Translations under genes and position numbers: made by a program
Shown: positions 1-7,781 of the stretch, piece after piece
Layout: each line of letters starts with the position of its first letter
Numbering within the stretch: position 1 is the stretch's first letter
Assembly (NCBI GenBank): GCA_024277115.1
Contig: JAJRVW010000119.1
Location: 1 to 64,000, forward strand
Origin: Calditrichota bacterium
Lineage (GTDB): Bacteria; Calditrichota; Calditrichia; Calditrichales; J004
DNA length: 64,000 nucleotides
Reading direction: 5' to 3'
The notes under the pieces: model-generated
The model's database searches: none
What the model was told of the DNA's origin: nothing
The model's input: only the letters and a program-made list of their open reading frames with translations

Positions 1-502
1 TATATCGGGCCGGTTTTGAGTTATTTGGAATATACGAGTACAAATTTTAAACGGCTTACCGATGAGGAATGGCAAAAGGTTTATATGGATCCATTGACCA
101 TGCGGCCGGATTTTGTAAATTTGTATATGGCCAATAATGAAGGCGAAAGCAGGGGGGTCTGGCAGAACATTAAAAATGGCTAATAGTCTCGGGATTGAAC
201 CATCTGCTGTTCCTAAATCATCAATTTTAGCAAAAAATTATCCCAACCCCTTTAACCGGGAAACGGTCATTGCTTTTTCAGTTAGCCGCTCTTCCCAAAA
301 TCATTTGGTCGATGTTTCTATTTATGATGTGCAGGGGAGGGTAGTACAAACAATTTTACATGCCAACTTACCAAACGGAAATTACACAACCCGTTGGAAT
401 GGCCTCACTTCTTCCGGCGCGGAAGCAGCAAGCGGCCTGTACTTTTACCAGATAAAAGCGGGTGATTTGAGAACTACAGGCAAGATGCTTTTGACCAAGT
501 AG
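1..502 (+). pseudogene. C-terminal end of a secreted DUF3160-like protein with sorting domain, frameshifted (5' end outside window)
   Basis: Frame 1 is open from base 1 to a TAA at 181-183 and encodes a stretch with GPVLSYLEY and RLTDEEWQ, which resembles the C-terminal end of DUF3160 proteins. From about base 150 frame 2 takes over and encodes a typical C-terminal sorting domain (NYPNPFNRETVIAF, then GLYFYQIKAG and KMLLTK) that ends at 502. The two halves meet at a run of six G at about 155-160, so a one-base slip there most simply explains the break. The listed 137 start is not a believable initiation site. The domain is the FlgD-like/T9SS-like tail common in FCB bacteria and marks an exported protein. 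The DUF3160 call rests on motif memory and is moderate; the sorting domain is certain. Confidence 0.6.
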
Positions 503-529
503 CAGTTTTTTTTAGAATTTTTATTTTCC

Positions 530-566
530 ACAGTCCTCGGGTTCTTTCGGGGACTGTTTTTATTTC
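530..566 (+). terminator. Rho-independent terminator after the DUF3160-like gene
   Basis: ACAGTCCTCG pairs with CGGGGACTGT (one G-T wobble) around an 8-base loop and is followed by TTTTTATTT. It lies 28 bases after the stop codon. The rest of the gap up to 782 is AT-rich and shows nothing else I can support. Confidence 0.8.
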
Positions 567-782
567 CCCATTAATTTTTATTTCTTATAACTGGGTTTGA
601 TGTGACTCGAAACATTTTACGCTCTATTCTAATCCGTATATTTATCCGATCCCGTTTAGATAATTAGTTTTGTCAATATCTCTTATTCGCTTTTTTTAAC
701 TTTAGTGCGGGTCTGAATTAATTGACCACACTGAATTAAGTTGGCTCTCTTTTTATTTCAAAATTAAAACATTGGAGCAGAA

Positions 783-3700
783 ATGCGTATTTTGTTACAA
801 TTCTTTTTATCCCTTTTTCTCATAGTTCCCCTGTTTTCACAGTCCATTGAAAAGACATATTATTATGACGGTGAAGCCATCGAACTCATCCTTAAAGCAG
901 ATCAGTTAAACGTAACATTTAAAAATACCGTTACGGATAATGACGCTGAAAAGATATTGTCACAAATTGGCGGGGCGGGATTTAAATCGGTACTTAGCTT
1001 CAATAATCAAGGCCAGAAACTGCTGCAATTGGCCACCTATTTTTCGGAAGCAGAACTTTCGAACCTAATTGAGCGGCTTAACAAGTCATCTGAAATTATT
1101 ACCGCTGCGCCCGTTTTTATAAAAAACAATGTGCGCTCGCTGGTTACCAATCAATTTATAGTCCGTTTTGAAGATGGCACACGGTTAACAGAAATTGAAG
1201 CGCTCAATGCCGAAAACGGTGTTTCAATAATCCGTAAAATTGCAGAGCAAACCTATCTGCTGGCTACAAATAAATCAATACAAATGAATGGCCTGCAAGC
1301 CGCCAATATCTATCTTGATTTTGATGAAGTCTATTGGGCGCACCCAAATTTCAGTTATATAAATAACGAGATTTTAAATGCCGTGAACGATCCGTATTAT
1401 CCGCAACAGTGGGCGCATGTAAACACGGGGCAGGATGTGGCCAATAACGCGCCGGCGGGATTTCCACAATCGGTAAAAGGGTTTGTTGATGCCGACATGG
1501 ATGTAGACCTGGCCTGGGAAGCCTTGCAGGGCAAAGGGATAAATCCCGGTGAAAATATTTTAGTCGGTGTGATGGACAGTGGCGTTGAGTTAAACCATCC
1601 CGATCTAAAAGCCAATATCGCCGATCCCGGAAAAGATTTTACCGGCAGCCAGCAAAATGACGGCAATGATGTGGAAGGGCACGGGACAAACGTAGCGGGG
1701 ATTATTGCCGCCGTTGCCAATAATGGCGAAGGTGTTGCGGGGATCGCTTATGCCAGTAAGTTGCTTCCCGTAAAAATGAACAATGCCACCGATGCCAATA
1801 TTGCCGAAGCTTTTGATTATGCCTGGCAATCAGGGGCGGATGTTTTAAGCAATAGTTGGAGTGGCACAAATCCGGTGCAGGTAGTAACCGATGCCATCAA
1901 CCGGGCCAAAACGCAAGGTCGAAACGGAAAGGGCTGCGTGATCGTTTTTTCTTCCGGAAATGAAGGGCATGGTACGGTAAGTTACCCTGCACGACTAACT
2001 GATGTTATTGCGGTAGGCGCGGCCAATATGTTTAATGAGAAAACCAATCAGGCCAGCCGTGACGGGAATTTTGCCATTGGCAGTAATTATGGCGCTGAGC
2101 TCGATTTAGTTGCACCGACGCTTGTTTACACGACCAATCTGGAAAAAGGAAGTGGTTACGCCAACGGCCCATACAACGATGCTTTTAACGGGACATCCGG
2201 CGCATGTCCGCACGTATCGGCCACGGCAGCGCTGATTTTATCCGCCGACCCCTCACTTTCTTCCGATCAGGTGCAGGATATTTTACAGCGCTCAACGGAT
2301 CCAATCGAGCGTTATATGTACGATACAAAAGGCTGGAACAAACAGGTTGGCTACGGCCGCGTTAATGCCTATAATGCGGTACGGCTTGCTCTGGGCAATG
2401 ATGGTGATCTGCCCAATTTTTCTTTTAGCCGGATTGTTTCGGGGGTCGACACCCAGGCGCGTAAAATTACTATTGACATCACCGATGACTCGGGTATTGG
2501 CAAGGCCACTCTTTTTTACAGGACAAATTATCTAGGCACAGTTTCGGCCTGGAAGGAAATAGGTGCCGATGGTCAGAGTGGTAATACGTTCACCTTTTTA
2601 ATTCCCGGACAGCAATGGGAAACACAAGTGGAGTATTATTTTTACGCCGAAGATGGCGCCGGCAATTTTACAACCTTTCCTACTTTGGGCGATTTAAAAA
2701 ATGCCCCGCAGTTGGTTCTTTTTTATCATGTGGCCGAGCTTGAGGTTAAAAATTATGCCAGTAAAGATGTGCCTAAAAACTGGGATACGGCGTATGAAAT
2801 GATCTTTACCTCCACGCTTGATATTGCCGATGATTTTCTTATAGTTGATGCCGATGCGACGGTTTCCGTAAATGGCCAAATTCAGGATTTTGCCATTATT
2901 GTGGAAGCGCCATCCGGGGTTTCTACAACAATTCTCTCACAAAATGAAGGGGCAGAATATAGCAGTACAAATACCGATGATGAAGCTGCCACAGCAATCA
3001 CCGATGGACAATCGCCGTACCGTGGTTCATTTCAACCGGATAATGGTTTGTTTGTCTTCAATGGCGAGCAATCTAAAGGGCAGTGGCTTTTGCGTGGCTG
3101 GGATGCATTTTGGTTTAATAATGGCGGATCGCTCACCAGCTGGAACCTGGACCTGACCCGCATGTTGCCCAATGCCGTACCGGTTGTAAAGGGCATCCCC
3201 AGCCAAACCATCGATGAAGGGGGCAGCTTTACATTAATCCAGCTAAATAATTATGTAACAGACGGCAACCACACAGATGCGGAGATGACCTGGACAAGCT
3301 CCGGAAACAGCGCCCTGATCGTTACCATCGACAACAATAAAAACACCGCCACTGTGCAAACGCCCAATAGTGATTGGTCGGGTACTGAAACGATTCGCTT
3401 TACGGCAACCGATCCCGGCGCGGCAAGCGGCAGCGAGGATGTGGTTTTTACGGTAAATAATATTAATGATGCGCCTGTTGTGGCAGATATTCCCGATCAG
3501 ACTATTTCCGAGGGCGCCTCGTTTGCCACCATTACTTTAGATAATTATGTGAGCGATGTGGACAATGCCGATTCGGAAATAAGCTGGACTTCCAGCGGGG
3601 CAAAAGAACTTACTGTTTCCATTGATCAAAACCGGGTTGCCACAATCAACGCGCCCAATGCCGATTGGTATGGCGCAGAAACCATCACATTTACGGCGAC

Positions 3701-3956
3701 TGATCCCGGCCAGCTTTCGGATAATGACGCGGCAGCTTTTACGGTTACGGCTGTAAACGACGCGCCGGTTGTGACAGATATTCCCGACCAGACCGTGGAC
3801 GAGGGCAACACTTTTACCACTTTTGATCTCGATAATTATGTCTCCGATGTGGATAATTCTGACGGGGAGATGAGCTGGTCTTACTCGGGAAATAGCGAAT
3901 TGACTGTGAGCATCGATAATTTTAATGTGGTGACTGTAACAATCCCAAACAGCTAA
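783..3956 (+). CDS. Secreted subtilisin-like serine protease (S8) with P-like domain and cadherin-like repeats; N-terminal part of a gene split by an in-frame stop
   Basis: The start has GGAGCAGAAATG and a signal peptide (about residues 1-19, ending LFSQS). The S8 catalytic triad is complete: Asp265 in VMDSGVELNHPDL, His300 in GHGTNVAGI, Ser472 in NGTSGACPHVSA. A beta-rich segment at about 655-795 resembles the proprotein-convertase P domain. Cadherin-like repeats begin at about residue 799. The frame stops at TAA (3954-3956) in the middle of the third repeat, at PNS-stop-WAGSETITF. The same frame then stays open to 6674, so this and the next entry were one gene of about 1,960 codons. The truncated product would keep the protease but lose the sorting tail, so it would probably not be anchored or exported normally. 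Confidence 0.85.
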   Translation: MRILLQFFLSLFLIVPLFSQSIEKTYYYDGEAIELILKADQLNVTFKNTVTDNDAEKILSQIGGAGFKSVLSFNNQGQKLLQLATYFSEAELSNLIERLNKSSEIITAAPVFIKNNVRSLVTNQFIVRFEDGTRLTEIEALNAENGVSIIRKIAEQTYLLATNKSIQMNGLQAANIYLDFDEVYWAHPNFSYINNEILNAVNDPYYPQQWAHVNTGQDVANNAPAGFPQSVKGFVDADMDVDLAWEALQGKGINPGENILVGVMDSGVELNHPDLKANIADPGKDFTGSQQNDGNDVEGHGTNVAGIIAAVANNGEGVAGIAYASKLLPVKMNNATDANIAEAFDYAWQSGADVLSNSWSGTNPVQVVTDAINRAKTQGRNGKGCVIVFSSGNEGHGTVSYPARLTDVIAVGAANMFNEKTNQASRDGNFAIGSNYGAELDLVAPTLVYTTNLEKGSGYANGPYNDAFNGTSGACPHVSATAALILSADPSLSSDQVQDILQRSTDPIERYMYDTKGWNKQVGYGRVNAYNAVRLALGNDGDLPNFSFSRIVSGVDTQARKITIDITDDSGIGKATLFYRTNYLGTVSAWKEIGADGQSGNTFTFLIPGQQWETQVEYYFYAEDGAGNFTTFPTLGDLKNAPQLVLFYHVAELEVKNYASKDVPKNWDTAYEMIFTSTLDIADDFLIVDADATVSVNGQIQDFAIIVEAPSGVSTTILSQNEGAEYSSTNTDDEAATAITDGQSPYRGSFQPDNGLFVFNGEQSKGQWLLRGWDAFWFNNGGSLTSWNLDLTRMLPNAVPVVKGIPSQTIDEGGSFTLIQLNNYVTDGNHTDAEMTWTSSGNSALIVTIDNNKNTATVQTPNSDWSGTETIRFTATDPGAASGSEDVVFTVNNINDAPVVADIPDQTISEGASFATITLDNYVSDVDNADSEISWTSSGAKELTVSIDQNRVATINAPNADWYGAETITFTATDPGQLSDNDAAAFTVTAVNDAPVVTDIPDQTVDEGNTFTTFDLDNYVSDVDNSDGEMSWSYSGNSELTVSIDNFNVVTVTIPNS

Positions 3957-5798
3957 TGGGCGGGGAGCGAAACCATTACATTTAAAGCCACCGATCCGGG
4001 ACAGTTGTTTGATTCTGATCCGGCGGTTTTTACGGTAACCGCCATAAATGATGCGCCCGTAGTGAGCGACATTCCCAATCAAACCATCGATGAAGGCGCT
4101 ACTTTTACTACAATAACTTTGGATAATTATGTGGGCGATCCTGATAATGCCGACTCGGAAATAAGCTGGACTTACTCGGGGAACAGCGCATTAAGTGTCT
4201 CTATCGATGCCAATCGCATCGCCACCATTACAATCCCTGATATAAACTGGAATGGTGCCGAAACCATTACTTTTACGGCAACCGATCCCGGCAATCTTGC
4301 AGATAGCGACGCGGCGGTTTTTACGGTTAATTCGATTAATGATGCGCCTGTTGTAAGCGATATTCCCAACCAGGTTATTGACGAAGGCAGCAGTTTTGCA
4401 ACCATCCCTTTGGATAATTATGTAACGGACGTGGATGATGACGATTCTGCAATTTCGTGGAGTTACAGCGGGGCATCCGAGCTGACCGTGACGATAAGCA
4501 GCAACCGGGTAGCAACCATCTCAATTCCCAACGTAAACTGGTCAGGCAGCGAGACCATCACTTTTACGGCAATCGATCCGGGCAACCTGAACGATAGCGA
4601 TCCGGCCAGTTTTACCGTAGCCGCCATAAATTACGCACCGGTTGTTGAAGGTATCCCCAACCAAAATATTTCTGAAGGTGGGAGTTTTAACACAATTGCC
4701 CTGGATAATTATGTGAGCGATGTGGACAATGCCGATAGCGAAATGAGTTGGAGTTATTCGGGAAATACGGACTTGATTGTTTCCATCGATGCCAACCGAA
4801 TTGCCACAATTTCTACACCGAACAGCCAATGGAATGGCAGCGAGACGATCACGTTTACCGCCGAAGATCCGGGCAAAGCAAGTGATTTTGACGCGGCTGT
4901 ATTTTCTGTGGGGGCTCAAAATGATCCACCGGTTGTGAGCGGCATCCCTGACCAAACCATTACCGAGGGCAGCGGTTTTGCCACAATTTTATTGGATAAT
5001 TATGTTGCCGATCCGGACAATAATGATTCGGAAATGAGCTGGACTTATTCCGGAAACAGTAATTTACAGGTCAGCATTAACGCTTCGCGCATTGCCACCA
5101 TCACAGCGCCCAATACCGATTGGAACGGCAGCGAAACGATCACCTTTACGGCAACTGATCCCACCAATCTTTCCGATAGCGATAATGCGCAGTTTACGGT
5201 TACGGCCATTAATGATGCGCCAATTGTGTCGGATATTCCAAACCAAACCATAAATGAGGGGGCAAGCTTTAGCGCTATTTCACTCGATGATTATGTGGCC
5301 GATGTAGATAACGGCGATGCGGAGATGAGCTGGTCTTACTCCGGCAACAGCGCGCTTACGGTTTCCATTGATCAAAACAGGGTGGCGACAATTGCGGCTC
5401 CCGATGCGAATTGGAATGGCAGCGAGACAATCACCTTTACAGCCAAAGACCCCGGTAATTTAAGCGATAACAGCACGGCGGTTTTTACGGTGAGCTCCGT
5501 AAATAATGCGCCGGTCGTCAGCTCTATCCCGGATCAGACCATAGATGAAGGGCAAAGTTTTGCATCTATTCCGCTCGATAATTATGTGACAGACAGCGAT
5601 AATAGTGACGATCAGATAAGCTGGTCTGCTACGGGCAATACAAGCTTGCAGGTTTCAATCGATGCCAATCGCATAGCGACTGTTTCGATCCCCAATGAAA
5701 ACTGGAACGGGAGTGAGACGATCACCTTCACCGCTAAAGACCCCGGCAACCTTAGTGATTCCGATGAGGCCAAGTTTACCATAAATGCCCAAAATGAC
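3177..5798 (+). repeat. Nine tandem cadherin-like repeat units (one of 294 bp, eight of exactly 291 bp)
   Basis: Each unit opens with a variant of NDAPVVSDIPNQTIDEG and contains LDNYVSDVDNADSEMSWSYSG, then ITIPN..WNGSETITFTATDPG. Taking the Ala codon of NDAP as the landmark, units start at 3177, 3471, 3762, 4053, 4344, 4635, 4926, 5217 and 5508, and the next divergent unit begins at 5799. Eight consecutive spacings are exactly 291 bp with no indel. Two further divergent units follow at about 5799 and 6099. Confidence 0.9.
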
Positions 5799-6674
5799 GC
5801 GCCGGTAATTAACGCGGAGCTGCCTTTGCTCTCTTCAAAAGAGGATGTTCCTTTTGAACAATTGTTTTCAGCCTGGTACCCATTTGTGGACGATCCTGAT
5901 AATGCCGATGAAGAACTGGCCTATCTTGTAAGCGGGGATGGCGGGCCGGTAACGCTGCAATCGAATAAAAACAGTTACACGTTTAGCGCGCCGCAAAATT
6001 GGTTTGGCCAGGATACTTTTCTCTTAAAAATCAGCGATGGTTTTTTAGCGGACTCGGCTTTTTTTGTTGTAAGCTTTACTTCGGTTAATGACGCGCCAGA
6101 AATTATCAATTTTCCGGACAGCCTGGTTTTTGATAACAGCGAGACCTATGTTTTTGATTTAAGCGGACGTGAAAAGGATGTTGACTCGCCGGTAAAAAAT
6201 TTGAAATGGCAATTTACGGCGACCGATTCAAATATTGTGCTGGATTATAGCCGGGATGAAAAAGTGCTTATTTTAACTGCAGAAGGATTTGTGGGCGGGG
6301 CGCAGCTTTTTGCTGTTTTACTGGATGACAGCAATGCCGTGGCCATGGACACTTTACAAGTAAAAGTTGAGGATAAGGTTACCGCGCTTAGCGGTCTTGA
6401 AACCATGCCGATGGCTTTCAGTTTATCACAAAATTACCCGAACCCATTTAATCCGTCGACAACCATCCGTTATTCTTTGCCCACAAAAGCGCGGGTTCAG
6501 CTTCTGGTTTTTGATGTACGCGGCCGTAAAATTGCTGCTTTGGCAGATGGCTTTCAACAGGCGGGCAATTATTCGGTTCTTTTTGATAACAGCGAACTGG
6601 CAAGCGGGCTTTATATTTATATTTTAAGGGCAGGTCAATTTGTTCAACGCCGCAAAATGCTTTTGATTAAGTAG
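4005..6674 (+). CDS. C-terminal part of the giant repeat protease: cadherin-like repeats plus sorting domain
   Basis: Same reading frame as the 783-3956 gene, from which it is separated only by the TAA at 3954. The ATG at 4005 is internal to repeat three and has no convincing ribosome binding site, so this is more likely a severed 3' part than an independent gene. It contains repeats four to nine, two divergent Ig/cadherin-like units (about residues 600-790) and a C-terminal sorting domain (about 805-889) with LSQNYPNPFNPSTTIRYSLP, VFDVRGRKI and GLYIYILRAG, ending KMLLIK. Such tails direct export or surface attachment in FCB bacteria. The repeats are acidic and Asp/Asn-rich, as expected for Ca-binding adhesive stalks; that function is inferred. 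Confidence 0.7.
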   Translation: MFDSDPAVFTVTAINDAPVVSDIPNQTIDEGATFTTITLDNYVGDPDNADSEISWTYSGNSALSVSIDANRIATITIPDINWNGAETITFTATDPGNLADSDAAVFTVNSINDAPVVSDIPNQVIDEGSSFATIPLDNYVTDVDDDDSAISWSYSGASELTVTISSNRVATISIPNVNWSGSETITFTAIDPGNLNDSDPASFTVAAINYAPVVEGIPNQNISEGGSFNTIALDNYVSDVDNADSEMSWSYSGNTDLIVSIDANRIATISTPNSQWNGSETITFTAEDPGKASDFDAAVFSVGAQNDPPVVSGIPDQTITEGSGFATILLDNYVADPDNNDSEMSWTYSGNSNLQVSINASRIATITAPNTDWNGSETITFTATDPTNLSDSDNAQFTVTAINDAPIVSDIPNQTINEGASFSAISLDDYVADVDNGDAEMSWSYSGNSALTVSIDQNRVATIAAPDANWNGSETITFTAKDPGNLSDNSTAVFTVSSVNNAPVVSSIPDQTIDEGQSFASIPLDNYVTDSDNSDDQISWSATGNTSLQVSIDANRIATVSIPNENWNGSETITFTAKDPGNLSDSDEAKFTINAQNDAPVINAELPLLSSKEDVPFEQLFSAWYPFVDDPDNADEELAYLVSGDGGPVTLQSNKNSYTFSAPQNWFGQDTFLLKISDGFLADSAFFVVSFTSVNDAPEIINFPDSLVFDNSETYVFDLSGREKDVDSPVKNLKWQFTATDSNIVLDYSRDEKVLILTAEGFVGGAQLFAVLLDDSNAVAMDTLQVKVEDKVTALSGLETMPMAFSLSQNYPNPFNPSTTIRYSLPTKARVQLLVFDVRGRKIAALADGFQQAGNYSVLFDNSELASGLYIYILRAGQFVQRRKMLLIK

Positions 6675-6823
6675 GCTGGTTGGGAACGGTGAGGAATATG
6701 ATTTGGTTGCGGTTTTGGAACATGTATCTTTCAGTTTACATAGATGTTTATTTTGTGTAGTAATTTTTATATTTAGAATTAATTTCGGCATGCCGTGTGT
6801 TTTTGTTGTGGTGTTGTTATTCT

Positions 6824-7584
6824 TCATTCATTTTCTTCGTAATAATATGAGTAATCAATACCTTTCATAAACATTTCACGGTCATTTATTTTTGTGGTAA
6901 GTACATTTTTTAAAAGCGTTTTTAAAACACTACTATTTGTCGGACTCAGCATTATAGCATTCATATAATCACGCTTGCTTATTTTACTCCAATCCACGCA
7001 TTTCATAAGACGTTTCTTAAGAATCAAATCCAACCAAATCCGAGTACTTCTACCGTTTCCTTCCATAAAAGAGTGGGCGATGTTCATTTCTACATATTTA
7101 TCTATGATTTCATCAAATGTGTTTTCCGGCATTGCTTCTATTTGCTGTAAGCCATTGATTGTTCCAACTTCTATGCTGTTGATAAAAGAACTTTCAAAAA
7201 GGGCATACGCTTTTGTTTTACTTTTTCCGTCAATACTTTCGTCGCTGTAAGTAAACCATTCTATAAAACGATTTGCCTTTTTACCCGGAAATTCTTTGCC
7301 TAAGGCAATAATTCCGTTGTAGTCAAGCATATCAGATAAGCGTTTTTTACCATCTGGGGCAAGTAGTTTCAACTGGGTAGTAGCGCTAACCACTTCACTG
7401 TTTTCTTTTTTAACTTCGCTTTAAGATATTTCCAATAGTTGCGTGTTTTGGTGTAGTCGTCTTGGTCGGTGAGCACAGCAACAATATCCAACACGCTAAA
7501 CCACCATTTGGAATTTTGCTCGTCCCAAACGTCCCGGACTTCACGGTCATTAAAAAAACGTATGGATAGTTTCGCCTTATTCAT
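6824..7584 (-). pseudogene. BRO-N/Fic-domain protein, frameshifted and internally deleted
   Basis: The 5' part (7584 to about 7410) encodes a BRO-N domain (IRFFNDREVRDVWDEQN, WWFSVLDIVAVLTD). The 3' part encodes a Fic (AMP-transfer) domain with [12 protein letters not shown], matching HxFx(D/E)GNGRxxR, and ends [12 protein letters not shown]. The two parts are in different frames. One extra A in the A6 run (7406-7411, read on the minus strand) restores [18 protein letters not shown], the expected join. In addition, INGLQQI runs directly into EAMPENT; homologues I recall have roughly 35-40 residues here (HxYLFxGLYDFAGxIRxKNISKGGF), so an in-frame piece of the Fic fold including the flap strand is missing. 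The gene is AT-rich and lies in an accessory island. It is almost certainly inactive. Confidence 0.8.
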
Positions 7585-7677
7585 AATTTTCTATTTGCTC
7601 AGTTATTCTCTAATTTATATCTGTAAAGGTAAAAACACCTGTTTTTTGTTGTATCTTGGCGTTTATAGTTTTAATGC

Positions 7678-7772
7678 GCACTAACGGTTTGGCTATGCCC
7701 AGTAAGGGGTTTTGTAGCACTTCCGTTTCAATTTATAACTAAAATCCTTATTAGGTATAGCCTTTGTTGTGC
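7678..7772. repeat. 95-bp imperfect palindrome, attC-like, between the Fic and GHKL genes
   Basis: The left arm GCACTAACGGTTTGGCTATGCCC and the right arm (reverse complement GCACAACAAAGGCTATACC) pair over more than 20 bases, including CTATGCCCAGTAAGG against CTATACCTAATAAGG. Ends of GCACTAAC and GTTGTGC are reminiscent of integron attC core sites (RYYYAAC / GTTRRRY) but do not fit that consensus exactly. I recall similar sequences around accessory genes in Bacteroidota; this is recollection, not a search. Confidence 0.5.
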
Positions 7773-7781
7773 TTTCGTGCG

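Noticed and set aside
3537-4082. 181-residue minus-strand ORF (and similar ones to 5251) inside the protease repeats
   Set aside because: Antisense shadows of the tandem repeats; their periodic recurrence follows the 291-bp unit, and no ribosome site is present.
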